The notes below the pieces were generated by a model that was not told the DNA's origin, did no database searches, and worked only from the letters and a program-made list of their open reading frames with translations. Both the position numbers and the translations under genes were made by a program. A stretch of DNA of 44,372 bases, from positions 1 to 44,372 of the forward strand of contig CALVRM010000001.1 of the NCBI GenBank assembly GCA_944358695.1. Reading direction: 5' to 3'. Of the stretch, positions 7,704-16,685 are shown piece by piece. Each line of letters opens with the position of its first letter. The stretch's first letter is position 1. This DNA comes from an uncultured Bacilli bacterium. GTDB taxonomy: Bacteria > Bacillota_I > Bacilli_A > RF39 > UBA660.

Positions 7704-9257
7704 ATGCCAAACTTTATTTTCTCCATTTTGCTAGTTGTGATTGGACTTTTTGTAGGTATTATTTTGATGATAGTACTAAGCTATATAAAAGGTTTTACGG
7801 CTTCAAAGAAGGCTTTAAAAGCTATTGAGGATGCTAAAAAAGAAGCAGATAAGTTAAAAAGAGATAGCATTTTAGAAGTTAAGGAAGAGTCTCATCGATT
7901 GAAAGTCGAATTAGATAAAGAGATTAAAGAAAAAAAACAAGAAATTAAAGACTCTGAGTCTAGACTTTTAGCGCGTGAAGAAAGTATGGATCGTAGAGAT
8001 CAAACACTTCAAAACCGTGAGAAGATGATTGAGGATAAAGAAAACAGTTTATTAGAGAAACAAAAGGATATTCAAAATAAGCAAGTGGAGTTAGAAGAAG
8101 CGAAAAACGAACAGATCAAACAACTAGAAAAAATATCGGGGTATTCAAGAAAAGAAGCTCGCGATGTTATAATGAAAAGGGTAGAAGAAATGATGGATCT
8201 TGAGATAGCATCTTATATTAAGGACCGTGAAGCGGAAGCTAAATTGGATGCTGATAAAAAGTCAAGGTCAATGATTGTTTCAACTATGCAGAAATATGCA
8301 GCTGATGTGGCTAGCGAACAGACGATTACCGTAGTAGATTTGCCAAATGATGAGATGAAAGGACGAATCATTGGTAGAGAAGGGAGAAATATTAGAACGA
8401 TCGAGGCAGTTACCGGAGTTGATTTGATTATTGATGATACGCCAGAAGCTATTGTTTTATCTAGTTTTGATCCATACCGAAGGGAGATTGCAAGAATTAC
8501 TTTAGATACTTTGATTAAAGATGGTCGTATTCACCCTGGTAGAATTGAAGAAGTTTATGATAAGACGGTTAAGGATATGAAGGTTAAGTTACTTGAATAT
8601 GGTAATAATGCTTTATTTGAACTTGGAATTACTAAAATGGAGCCGGAGTTAATTGAAATTTTAGGTAAACTTCAATTTAGAACAAGTTTTGGTCAAAATG
8701 CATTACAGCATTCAATCGAAGTAGCTAACTTATCGGGTTTGTTAGCTGGCGAGCTTGGGGAAAATGTTAGTTTAGCTAAAAGAGCAGGTTTATTACATGA
8801 TATTGGTAAAGCAATTGATCATGAAATTGAGGGAAGCCATGTAGAAATTGGTGTTAAAATTGCTTCAAAATATAACGAGAACGATATTGTAATTAATGCT
8901 ATTGCTTCACACCATGGAGATACTGAAGCAACAAATATAATTTCAGTTTTGGTGGCTATTGCCGATGCCTTGTCTGCTTCACGACCTGGAGCACGTAATG
9001 ATTCGGTGGAAAATTATATTCAAAGGCTTACTGAACTGGAGAATATTGGTAACGGAGTTAATGGAGTTGAAAAAGCGTATGCGGTTCAAGCTGGTAGAGA
9101 ACTTCGTGTCATAGTGAAACCTGAGGAAATTAACGATTTGGAGAGTTTTAAAGTTGCAAGAGAAGTAAAAGAAAAAATTGAAGAAAATCTTCAATACCCT
9201 GGAACAATTAAGGTTGTGGTTATTAGAGAAACTAGAGCAACGGAGGAAGCTAAATAA
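7704..9257 (+). CDS. rny: Ribonuclease Y
   Basis: This 517-residue membrane-anchored endoribonuclease initiates mRNA decay. It has one N-terminal transmembrane helix (residues ~4-27) and a long charged coiled coil (~35-195). A KH domain follows, with the [12 protein letters not shown] signature (~221-232). The HD domain has L-L-H-D-I-G-K (~365) and A-S-H-H-G-D. Length and domain order match the family. It lies directly after recA, as in B. subtilis. Confidence 0.96.
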   Translation: MPNFIFSILLVVIGLFVGIILMIVLSYIKGFTASKKALKAIEDAKKEADKLKRDSILEVKEESHRLKVELDKEIKEKKQEIKDSESRLLAREESMDRRDQTLQNREKMIEDKENSLLEKQKDIQNKQVELEEAKNEQIKQLEKISGYSRKEARDVIMKRVEEMMDLEIASYIKDREAEAKLDADKKSRSMIVSTMQKYAADVASEQTITVVDLPNDEMKGRIIGREGRNIRTIEAVTGVDLIIDDTPEAIVLSSFDPYRREIARITLDTLIKDGRIHPGRIEEVYDKTVKDMKVKLLEYGNNALFELGITKMEPELIEILGKLQFRTSFGQNALQHSIEVANLSGLLAGELGENVSLAKRAGLLHDIGKAIDHEIEGSHVEIGVKIASKYNENDIVINAIASHHGDTEATNIISVLVAIADALSASRPGARNDSVENYIQRLTELENIGNGVNGVEKAYAVQAGRELRVIVKPEEINDLESFKVAREVKEKIEENLQYPGTIKVVVIRETRATEEAK

Positions 9258-9304
9258 GCTTCTTTTTTTGGTGGATTTATGATTAATTTTGTAATAAAGA
9301 GGTG

Positions 9305-9418
9305 ATGTTACTTTACACTTTTGCAAATTTTGACAGTCTTTGGAGTATATTACTATTAGCCTCTTTTTTTATTATATTACCTTTTATTGTTTTAAAACAA
9401 CTATTATCTTGGGTGTAA
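9305..9418 (+). CDS. Possible 37-residue membrane peptide
   Basis: An ORF of 37 codons encodes a single hydrophobic helix (residues ~14-32). AAGAGG lies just upstream of the ATG, though the spacing is tight. TTACTTTACAC (9308-9318) at its start and GTGTAAAGTAA (9413-9423) at its end are a perfect 11-base inverted repeat, so the stretch might instead be a structured RNA. It has no recognised family, and coding status is uncertain. Confidence 0.3.
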   Translation: MLLYTFANFDSLWSILLLASFFIILPFIVLKQLLSWV

Positions 9419-9428
9419 AGTAATTGTA

Positions 9429-9815
9429 CTATACTTCTGGGTTTTCAATTTGCGTGCTGTCGTTGTTTCCGTTTACAGCAACGTATAAAACAATAATTGT
9501 AGCAATAAGAGTGATGACACTGGCATCAATTTGGAGATTAGCATTTTTAATATTTCCTTGATTATAAACCTCTTTAACTTGTTTATCTTTTATATTTATT
9601 AGTAAAAAACCGATGGAAATTAAAAAGGCCAGAGTTCTATTTATAATAAGAACTGTTTCTTCTGCTTGCTGGGTATATAGCGGAGGCTTGTTTTCATATT
9701 TTAAAAGTTCATTATAGGAAAGACTTAAAGAGACAACAAGAGTGAATAAGAAAAGAGTGGAAAGACCAATTTGATCTTTTATTAATTCAACTTCTTCTAA
9801 ATCGTAATTAGTCAT
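9429..9815 (-). CDS. Hypothetical three-helix membrane protein
   Basis: This 128-residue protein has three hydrophobic segments (about residues 18-36, 50-68 and 98-116) and charged loops. I do not recognise a family. It starts one base after the stop codon of the upstream polysaccharide deacetylase lipoprotein on the same strand, so the two are almost certainly cotranscribed and may act together at the cell envelope. Confidence 0.6.
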   Translation of the reverse strand: MTNYDLEEVELIKDQIGLSTLFLFTLVVSLSLSYNELLKYENKPPLYTQQAEETVLIINRTLAFLISIGFLLINIKDKQVKEVYNQGNIKNANLQIDASVITLIATIIVLYVAVNGNNDSTQIENPEV

Positions 9816-9816
9816 G

Positions 9817-11031
9817 TCAGTTTTCCCTTAATTCTTTAAGTTCGAGTAATTCGCTTACTGTAACAAATTCATAGCCTTCTTCCTTTAATTTTTTGACAAC
9901 TGGTTCTATGGCATCGGCGGCATATTTATGATTGTCATGCATAAGTACAATACTACCATCTTTTACGTTTGGAATAACATTTTTAATAATTTTATCGGTA
10001 TTTTTTGCTTTCCAATCAGAGGAGTCGACATCCCATAAAACAAAAGTGAGATCGGTGTATTTTTTTAATCGGTCACTGTATCCACCATAAGTTGGTCTAA
10101 ATAATTTTGGGGTAAATCCGGTAGCCTTTTTGACTTCTTCTTGGGTTTTATTTATTTCTTCTTTAAATTCTTGCTCTGATAGGCGATTTAACCATTTATG
10201 ACTAAATGAGTGATTGCCGATTTCATTGCCATTTTCTAACATTTTATTTAAAGTTTCGTCATAGAAGTCGACTTTATTTCCAATGACAAAAAAGGTGGCG
10301 CAGGCGTTATATTTTTTTAAAGTGTTTAAAATACTATTAGTATATTTACTTGGACCATCGTCAAAGGTTAGAGCGACTATTTTATCTTCATCGCTAATAT
10401 TTCGTTTTTTTAAGTTAAAATAGGTATCACTTCCTTTAGACTTATCTATATCAATTAAAAGCTTTAAAGAATTTAAAGGAATATCTAGATATATTAATTC
10501 ATTGTTCGGTTTTTTTAGTTCAGTAGGGTTAAAATATATGGTGAGATTTTCATCATCAATAGTAAAGTAATCGTAACTAACATTGGTGAGAAAATCCATG
10601 TCGGCTTCTTGATATTTTTCGAGCAAAGCTTTTTTAATATCATAATCTAGAGCTTCTAAATTTTGTACTAAGTCGTCCATCGTTAAAAATTTTCCGGTCT
10701 TTTTATCATAAGTGAATGTTTTAATTTTATTTATTTTAGTCCCAGCGTTTATTTCTGTATTTAAGCTTATATTGATTACGCTATTATTTAGTTCTTTATA
10801 AGTATAAGAAATGTTTAATTCTGGCTTTTTGATATCTTGATAACTATTTTTAAAGGTGTTATAGGTTTTATTAACATAACTGCTAACGGCATCGTCTAAA
10901 ACGCTTATATTGGTTACCGGGTAGTTAATAGAAACTAGCTTGTCGTCATTTTCTATGGTTGTTTTAATTTCTTTTTCGGTACATCCTACTGCAATAAAAC
11001 AAAGTAAAAATATTATTATTTTTTTAGCCAT
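9817..11031 (-). CDS. Lipoprotein polysaccharide deacetylase (PdaC-like)
   Basis: This 404-residue protein begins with a lipoprotein signal: a hydrophobic stretch, then A-V-G-C (lipobox Cys at about residue 17). Residues ~30-205 resemble the DUF4163/DUF3298 region of PdaC and RsiV-like proteins. Residues ~215-395 form a NodB deacetylase domain with the metal-binding motifs T-F-D-D-G-P, G-N-H-S-F-S-H, R-P-T-Y-G, D-V-D-S-S-D-W and L-M-H-D. It likely removes acetyl groups from peptidoglycan or another wall glycan outside the membrane. The stop codon is TGA, and a membrane protein gene follows one base later. Confidence 0.87.
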   Translation of the reverse strand: MAKKIIIFLLCFIAVGCTEKEIKTTIENDDKLVSINYPVTNISVLDDAVSSYVNKTYNTFKNSYQDIKKPELNISYTYKELNNSVINISLNTEINAGTKINKIKTFTYDKKTGKFLTMDDLVQNLEALDYDIKKALLEKYQEADMDFLTNVSYDYFTIDDENLTIYFNPTELKKPNNELIYLDIPLNSLKLLIDIDKSKGSDTYFNLKKRNISDEDKIVALTFDDGPSKYTNSILNTLKKYNACATFFVIGNKVDFYDETLNKMLENGNEIGNHSFSHKWLNRLSEQEFKEEINKTQEEVKKATGFTPKLFRPTYGGYSDRLKKYTDLTFVLWDVDSSDWKAKNTDKIIKNVIPNVKDGSIVLMHDNHKYAADAIEPVVKKLKEEGYEFVTVSELLELKELREN

Positions 11032-11551
11032 AGTTAACTAACATTCCTTTCTATCACCTTTGCAGTTTTTTGCAAGGCACAAATGTGTTTTAATTATGTT
11101 TTTCAACTCTTCACCTAGCTAAGTATATGCTTGTTCATATTATTTATTCGACTATCAAAAGGCGAACATTTATATTTGTTTTGATAATAAAAGTACATAA
11201 GGTAACATTTATCTGAAATACCTAAAAAATTGATTTTTGAAAATTTTTAAATTTTAAGAAAACAATTTTTTTGATGTTTTTTTTGTTTTTTAAAAAAATG
11301 CCATAATTTGCATTTCGCCTTTGAAAAATAAGACAAAAACAGAAAATTATCGATTTTTTCTCAATGATTTTTTTTAGAAAAATTTAAAAATTCTTAAAAT
11401 GTAAAGTTTGTAAAAAATGTATTTTTGTTTTTCCTTTAAAAACAAAGGGTTTGAAGTTCAAGACGAAAAAAAACAAAAAAAAGCGAACATTTTGTATTGA
11501 CGTTTTACGAAAATAGTGTGATAATGAAATTACAATATAGGAGGTCTTGAA
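11032..11551. other. 520-base AT-rich intergenic region between divergent genes
   Basis: This gap separates the leftward deacetylase from the rightward nrdD. It is extremely A/T-rich, with many A and T runs, and I find no convincing small gene or known riboswitch. GCGAACATT occurs twice (about 11162 and 11483), the second just upstream of the nrdD promoter. I could not find a clear NrdR box. Confidence 0.6.
11497..11525 (+). promoter_or_regulatory. nrdD promoter
   Basis: TTGACG (11497-11502), a 17-base spacer and GATAAT (11520-11525), then ribosome site AGGAGGTC and the nrdD ATG. Confidence 0.75.
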
Positions 11552-13858
11552 ATGGTAGAAATGGAAGATAGTTTATTAACTTTAACTGTTGTAAAAAGAA
11601 ATGGGAGAAAAGTTGAGTGGAATGGCACGAAAATTGCCGTGGCAATAAAAAAAGGTTTTGACAGTGTTAAAGGGGAAGACGAGGAAGTTAAGTACACTGA
11701 AAAAGATATTAACAAAGTTTATAATGCTGTGGAGAACAGGATAAGAAAAGATTTTGCTTCTAAAAATATCGATAAAATCAAAATTGAGCAAATTCAAGAT
11801 TTAATAGAAGAAGAGCTTAAGAAAAAAGGCTACGAAGATGTATATCAATCATTTTCACTTTACCGTGAACACAGAAATGCTTCTAGACAATTATTCTTTG
11901 GTGAGAAAAAACAACATAAATTTTTAAAAGCTATTGAAAATTTAGGTTTAAAGTCGTCGCTAGAAGAAGATTCTAAGCGTGAGAATGCTAATGTTGATGG
12001 AAATACAGCAATGGGAACAATGCTTCAATATGGAAGTACAGTTTCAAAAGAGTTTGCGAAAGCTTATTTGATGAAACCTAAATTTGCTGAAGCTCATGAT
12101 AATGGTGACATTCATATTCATGATATGGATTTTATGCCGATGGGGACTACAACATGTTGTCAAATTGATTTGAAAAAATTGTTTACAGGCGGTTTTTCGA
12201 CAGGCCATGGGCATTTAAGAGAGCCGAAGGATATTATGAGTTATTCAGCTTTAGCAGCAATTGCGATTCAATCGAATCAAAACGATCAACACGGAGGACA
12301 AAGTATTCCAGCTTTTGATTATTATTTAGCGCCTGGAGTATTATGTACTTTTAAAAAACAGTTTAAACAGGCAATTTGTGATTATTTAGATTTTACAGAG
12401 TTTGGTAATTTCATAAATATGGATAGGATTGCTAAAGATATCGATAAATTGAAGTCAATAGAGTTTGATTTAGAAGAGTTTGATCATTATGCGAAAGACT
12501 CGGCTGAAGTTAAACGCTTATTTAAAATGAGTTATGAAAAGGCTTTAGCCAAAACGGATAGAGCTACTTATCAAGCTATGGAAGCTTTTATTCACAATTT
12601 GAATACGATGCATTCACGTGCTGGAGCTCAAGTACCATTTTCTTCAATTAATTTCGGAACGGATACATCACCTGAGGGAAGAATGGTAATGAAAAACTAT
12701 TTATTAGCAACAGATTCGGGGTTGGGACATCATGAAATACCAATTTTTCCGATTTCAATTTTTAAAGTAAAAGAGGGTATTAATTATAATCCTGGGGATC
12801 CGAATTATGATTTGTTTAAATTATCTTGTGAAGTTTCGGCTAAAAGGTTATTTCCTAATTTTTCATTTATTGATGCGCCATTTAATTTAGCAACTTATAA
12901 TCCAGAAGATTATCGTACAGAAGTTGGGTATATGGGGTGTCGCACGAGGGTTCTTACAGACGTAACTGATGGAAATGCAATTACTCCAGGAAGAGGAAAT
13001 TTATCTTTTACTTCAATTAATCTGCCACGTTTAGGGATTAAACATGGAATTGTAAACGGTGAGACTGACTTAGATGGCTTTTATGAAGAACTTGGGGAAA
13101 TGATGGATCTAGTGAAAGATCAATTACTTGAAAGATTTGATATTCAGTGCTCTAGAAAGTTGTATAATTTTCCATTTTTACTTGGACAAGGTGTATGGAT
13201 CGACAGTGAAAAACTTAAGCCAGGGGATAGATTAAGAAAGGTTTTAAAGCATGGGACTTTAACCATTGGCTTTATTGGATTAGCTGAGTGTTTAAAAGCA
13301 CTTATCGGAAAGCATCATGGGGAAAGTGAGGAAGCTCAAAAGCTCGGCCTTGAAATTATTGGTTTTATGCGTAGACGAACTGATGAGTATGCTGAGAAAT
13401 ATAATTTAAATTTTTCTTTAACAGCTACGCCTGCTGAAGGTTTATCTGGTAGATTTACGAATATAGATAAAGCAATTTATGGCAAAATTAAAGGAGTTAC
13501 TGATAGGGAGTATTATACTAATTCATTTCACATTCCGGTATATTATAATATATCAGTAGCGCGAAAACTAAAATTAGAAGGTCCTTATCATGCTTTTACT
13601 AATGGAGGACATATAAGCTATGTTGAATTAGATGGTGATACGGCAATGAATGTTGCAGCTTTTGAAAAAATCGTTAGATTAATGCATGATAATGGAATTG
13701 GTTATGGTGCGATTAATCATCCGGTTGATAGAGATCCGGTTTGTGGCTATACCGGGGTTATTGGTGATGTGTGTCCAGGATGTGGCCGAAAAGATGGTGA
13801 AGGAGTACCAATTGAAAGAATTAAAAACGCGAGTTTAAATACTTGCGGTGGAAGATAG
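11552..13858 (+). CDS. nrdD: Anaerobic ribonucleoside-triphosphate reductase, catalytic chain lacking the glycyl-radical tail
   Basis: This 768-residue class III ribonucleotide reductase makes deoxynucleotides without oxygen. An ATP-cone allosteric domain covers about residues 8-105 and the ten-stranded barrel follows. M-G-C-R-T-R-V holds a probable active-site Cys. The C-terminus carries Cys residues in C-G-Y-T-G...C-P-G-C-G, as in the zinc site of the family. The chain then stops at a TAG with G-E-G-V-P-I-E-R-I-K followed by an unrelated short tail ending C-G-G-R, before the glycyl-radical loop that the family normally carries. That loop is encoded by the next small gene (13874-14035). The TAG and the next ATG are in the same frame. 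The stop could be a recent mutation, but the independent ribosome site downstream argues for two chains. Confidence 0.95.
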   Translation: MVEMEDSLLTLTVVKRNGRKVEWNGTKIAVAIKKGFDSVKGEDEEVKYTEKDINKVYNAVENRIRKDFASKNIDKIKIEQIQDLIEEELKKKGYEDVYQSFSLYREHRNASRQLFFGEKKQHKFLKAIENLGLKSSLEEDSKRENANVDGNTAMGTMLQYGSTVSKEFAKAYLMKPKFAEAHDNGDIHIHDMDFMPMGTTTCCQIDLKKLFTGGFSTGHGHLREPKDIMSYSALAAIAIQSNQNDQHGGQSIPAFDYYLAPGVLCTFKKQFKQAICDYLDFTEFGNFINMDRIAKDIDKLKSIEFDLEEFDHYAKDSAEVKRLFKMSYEKALAKTDRATYQAMEAFIHNLNTMHSRAGAQVPFSSINFGTDTSPEGRMVMKNYLLATDSGLGHHEIPIFPISIFKVKEGINYNPGDPNYDLFKLSCEVSAKRLFPNFSFIDAPFNLATYNPEDYRTEVGYMGCRTRVLTDVTDGNAITPGRGNLSFTSINLPRLGIKHGIVNGETDLDGFYEELGEMMDLVKDQLLERFDIQCSRKLYNFPFLLGQGVWIDSEKLKPGDRLRKVLKHGTLTIGFIGLAECLKALIGKHHGESEEAQKLGLEIIGFMRRRTDEYAEKYNLNFSLTATPAEGLSGRFTNIDKAIYGKIKGVTDREYYTNSFHIPVYYNISVARKLKLEGPYHAFTNGGHISYVELDGDTAMNVAAFEKIVRLMHDNGIGYGAINHPVDRDPVCGYTGVIGDVCPGCGRKDGEGVPIERIKNASLNTCGGR

Positions 13859-13873
13859 AAGGAGGAAATATTT

Positions 13874-14035
13874 ATGAAAACAGATGAAAAAAAAGTTGGA
13901 GAAGGGGTTAATTTTGAAAGAATTAGAAGAATTACAGGTTATCTTGTAGGAACTACTGATAGATTTAATAATGGTAAAAAAGCTGAAGAACATGATAGGG
14001 TTAAACATGATGCTAGTAAGTTAACGGCTAATTAA
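13874..14035 (+). CDS. Separate glycyl-radical domain of class III ribonucleotide reductase
   Basis: This 53-codon gene is too short to be found by usual length cut-offs. Residues 9-45 read G-E-G-V-N-F-E-R-I-R-R-I-T-G-Y-L-V-G, then D-R-F-N-N-G-K and end D-R-V-K-H. This is the C-terminal glycyl-radical segment found at the end of ordinary NrdD proteins, with the radical glycine expected at N-N-G-K. It has an excellent ribosome site (AAGGAGG, 13859-13865) and sits between nrdD and nrdG. The motif G-E-G-V-x-x-E-R-I occurs both at the end of the large chain and here, as if the protein split within a short duplication. It probably docks on NrdD in trans and is activated by NrdG, by analogy with YfiD/GrcA and pyruvate formate-lyase (inference). 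Confidence 0.85.
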   Translation: MKTDEKKVGEGVNFERIRRITGYLVGTTDRFNNGKKAEEHDRVKHDASKLTAN

Positions 14036-14037
14036 TT

Positions 14038-14589
14038 ATGAAAATTCGTTTAGCTAGTGATCTTCAATCTGATAGTATTGTTGATGGTGAGGGCATAAGG
14101 ACGGTTATTTGGACTCAAGGGTGCAGTCATAACTGCCTTGGGTGTCATAATCCAGGAACACATGATTTTAAAGGTGGATTTGAAGTAGATACTGAAGATA
14201 TAATTAATGAGTTAGATAAGTTAGAAGGACAGCAGGGAATAACATTTTCTGGTGGCGATCCATTGTTTCAAGTTGAAGCTTGTATTGAAATTGCTAAACA
14301 TGCTAAAGATAGTGGTTTGGATGTTTGGTGTTATACAGGTTTTAAATATGAAGATTTAATTAGAACAACAAAAAACCTAGAATTTTTACGTTACGTCGAT
14401 GTTTTAGTTGATGGTAAATTCTTGTGGGAAGAGAAAAGTATGAATTTAGATTTTCGGGGTTCTAGAAATCAGAGAATTATTGATGTGCCATCGAGTATAG
14501 AAAGTGGTCAGGTCGTATTAATTTCTAAATATGTTGGTGAAAGGACAGTTAATGTTAGATCTGTAAAACCTAGGCATGTATATATATAA
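14038..14589 (+). CDS. nrdG: Anaerobic ribonucleotide reductase activating protein
   Basis: This 183-residue radical SAM activase uses S-adenosylmethionine and a 4Fe-4S cluster to generate the glycyl radical. The cluster motif C-S-H-N-C-L-G-C (CxxxCxxC, about residues 30-37) is intact, and T-F-S-G-G-D-P is the SAM-binding GGE-like motif. It begins 2 bases after the stop of the small glycyl-radical gene with little ribosome site of its own, so it is probably translationally coupled to it. Confidence 0.95.
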   Translation: MKIRLASDLQSDSIVDGEGIRTVIWTQGCSHNCLGCHNPGTHDFKGGFEVDTEDIINELDKLEGQQGITFSGGDPLFQVEACIEIAKHAKDSGLDVWCYTGFKYEDLIRTTKNLEFLRYVDVLVDGKFLWEEKSMNLDFRGSRNQRIIDVPSSIESGQVVLISKYVGERTVNVRSVKPRHVYI

Positions 14590-14608
14590 AACATATTGTT
14601 GTGTTTTT

Positions 14609-14638
14609 ACTTTAGTTATTTGTTAACTAAAGTTTTTT
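14609..14638 (+). terminator. Terminator of the nrd operon
   Basis: ACTTTAGTTA and TAACTAAAGT form a perfect 10-bp stem with a 5-base loop and six T after it. Confidence 0.85.
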
Positions 14639-14839
14639 AGTGAATTTTTGTGTTATTCAAATAAAATAGTTTGTGTATTTTAATGATACTAAATGACGAT
14701 TTTACCGGAAAACATGGAAAGCTTTAATTACAATTTATTTTTATAATTACTAAAAATAAATATGTTGATTTTTTGCCTTGAATTTGTCTGTTCTTTTTTA
14801 TTAAAGTATGTTAAAATGTTAATATAAAGGAGCGTTCAT

Positions 14840-16165
14840 ATGAAAAGAGCTAGTTATGTTGATAACCAGGGGAATCCAATTGATCATAATTTTGAGAGTA
14901 AAAAAGCAATTTTAAATATTTTCTTTGTGATTGGAACGATTTTACCATTAGTGTTAATAGGCTTTATAATTTATACAGCTGTTCAAAATAATAATTGTAA
15001 TAAGTTGTATAAAGAAGTAAAAGCAGCCACTTTAGAATATTTAAAAGACGAAGATAAAATTCCTGATGTTGAAGGTGAAGACGTTACAATTTCAATTGAT
15101 AAATTATATAGTGGTAAATACCTTAGTGATCTTCGAACTAATAATATGATATGTTCAGGGAACGTTAAAACAACAAAATATAAAAGTGAATATATTTATA
15201 CTTTGAATTTAACAAATTGTAATGTTTGTACTACTAATACTCGCTATGGGAAGTGGAGCGGGGAATTAAACTATTATCCTAAAGATAAACCGATTGTTGA
15301 TGTTATTCCTTATTATAATTATTATGAAAGACAAGTAGTTTTTACCGATTGGTCTAAGTATTATGATAAAGAGGAATTAAGTAAATCTAAGTCTAAGTAT
15401 GGAGTTTATTTGCCAGAAGATGAAGAGGATGATGGAATGCCAGTTGTTCCTGAAGAAGGGAACATTGTTGAGGCCCAGAAAGAGGAAATATATTATTATC
15501 GTTATAAGGATAAAAGCTGGAAATGGTATGATATAGTTGGTAATTATTCGGATTTTTCATCTGAGCAACCGGCTGGATTTGCTAACAAGGATGAAGATAC
15601 AGAGCGTTATACTGATTGGTCTACTTATTCATTAACATATCCAGAGGATAAACCATATCGTGAAATTAAAAAAACCGTTGGATATCAATATTACTATGAA
15701 AAAGATGGTAAAAAAATATATGCTAATAACCAAAATTATACTGCGCCTGAAGACGTTGATCAGGTGAAGTATAATAAACGCGAATCTAAGTCTGCTGATA
15801 TGTATACATATCGTGATAAAGAATGGCGCTGGTATAATGGAACGAAAAGGCGTTATAGTAGATATAGCTCAACACAATTATCAATGTATACGTATCGTGA
15901 TGATGGATTGGTAAGTGAGTCTCAATACAGTTCTTGGGATCCTGAGAGCGAATTGACATCAGCTAATGCGGTTTATCGCGAGGAAGAGAAAAAAATAATG
16001 ACTCGTTTTCGTTATGTTTATGAAATTTTATCGGCCAAAGTTTTAGATAATCCAGTGACTAAAGATAAATTCGTTTCTGAAGTTGGGATGACAGTGCCGG
16101 AGTTTTCAACATTAGAAGATTATAAGATGGAAGTGACATATAAATTTAAGTATCGAAAAAGGTGA
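14840..16165 (+). CDS. Membrane-anchored aromatic-rich exported protein
   Basis: This 441-residue protein has one transmembrane helix (about 26-49); the rest is predicted outside. The exterior starts with a helix-plus-Cys region (about 52-135) and continues with Tyr/Trp-rich units. F-T-D-W-S-K-Y, Y-T-D-W-S-T-Y and Q-Y-S-S-W-D each sit near Arg/Tyr strings, and Y-R-Y-K-D-K-S-W-K-W-Y and Y-T-Y-R-D-K-E-W-R-W-Y repeat one another. These resemble the W-x-x-W-S / Y-R-Y repeats of some clostridial surface proteins. No enzyme motif is visible; a wall- or glycan-binding role is a guess. It is a single gene with ribosome site AAAGGAGCG and its own terminator. Confidence 0.7.
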   Translation: MKRASYVDNQGNPIDHNFESKKAILNIFFVIGTILPLVLIGFIIYTAVQNNNCNKLYKEVKAATLEYLKDEDKIPDVEGEDVTISIDKLYSGKYLSDLRTNNMICSGNVKTTKYKSEYIYTLNLTNCNVCTTNTRYGKWSGELNYYPKDKPIVDVIPYYNYYERQVVFTDWSKYYDKEELSKSKSKYGVYLPEDEEDDGMPVVPEEGNIVEAQKEEIYYYRYKDKSWKWYDIVGNYSDFSSEQPAGFANKDEDTERYTDWSTYSLTYPEDKPYREIKKTVGYQYYYEKDGKKIYANNQNYTAPEDVDQVKYNKRESKSADMYTYRDKEWRWYNGTKRRYSRYSSTQLSMYTYRDDGLVSESQYSSWDPESELTSANAVYREEEKKIMTRFRYVYEILSAKVLDNPVTKDKFVSEVGMTVPEFSTLEDYKMEVTYKFKYRKR

Positions 16166-16182
16166 CTGTGAGTCACCTTTTT
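16156..16182. terminator. Bidirectional terminator
   Basis: AAAAAGGTGACT and AGTCACCTTTTT form a perfect 12-bp stem with a GTG loop, shared by the rightward gene ending at 16165 and the leftward gene ending at 16181. Confidence 0.85.
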
Positions 16183-16627
16183 ATAAGATAAAATCTCTGA
16201 TATTAGCCTCATTATGTTTTTCGTTACGATTAATAGCAAAGATGGCTTTGATTGTTTCAAAAATGGTTTCTTGATTTTCGTCGCTATTATATATATCTGA
16301 TAAAGAAATAACTCCAGTTACTTTATTTTTTTGAGTTACTACTAAGCGTTTGATTTTATTCGTTTTCATTAAGTCTAAAGCTTCTTTTATGCTGCTGTTT
16401 TCATCGATTTTAATCACATGAGTATTGCCAAATGGTTTAATTGGTGCTTTACCGTCAGCTAAATCGCAAATTAAATCGCGATCAGTGACGACACCATATA
16501 ATTTATTTTTATTCATAATTAAAATAAAACCAACGTCTTTTGTTTTCATTAAATTGCTGACGAAAAGAACATTATCATCAACTTCACATGTTATTAAATT
16601 TCGCGACATTACATCTTTTACTTTCAT
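16181..16627 (-). CDS. CBS-domain protein
   Basis: This 148-residue protein has two CBS domains (about residues 7-60 and 70-122: M-K-V-K-D-V-M-S-R, then G-V-V-T-D-R-D-L, and later G-V-I-S-L-S-D-I). CBS pairs bind adenine nucleotides such as AMP, ATP or c-di-AMP and usually regulate a partner. The start at 16627 is chosen over an upstream ATG at 16672 because GGTGAT precedes it and CBS homology begins there. It is divergent from yunB. The target is unknown. Confidence 0.8.
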   Translation of the reverse strand: MKVKDVMSRNLITCEVDDNVLFVSNLMKTKDVGFILIMNKNKLYGVVTDRDLICDLADGKAPIKPFGNTHVIKIDENSSIKEALDLMKTNKIKRLVVTQKNKVTGVISLSDIYNSDENQETIFETIKAIFAINRNEKHNEANIRDFIL

Positions 16628-16669
16628 GATATCACCGTTTTTATTATGGACTTTAGTATGAAATATATG

Positions 16670-16677
16670 CATACAAT
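16670..16677 (+). promoter_or_regulatory. Candidate sigma-E type -10 box of yunB
   Basis: CATACAAT matches the mother-cell sigma-E -10 consensus exactly, but no good -35 is seen at the right distance. The box lies only 8 bases before the yunB ATG, so the transcript would be leaderless or nearly so. Confidence 0.4.
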
Positions 16678-16685
16678 TAATTAAG

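Noticed and set aside
11032-11551. Riboswitch or NrdR operator upstream of nrdD
   Set aside because: I could not find conserved riboswitch elements or a convincing NrdR box pair; only AT-rich sequence and a sigma-A promoter are clear.
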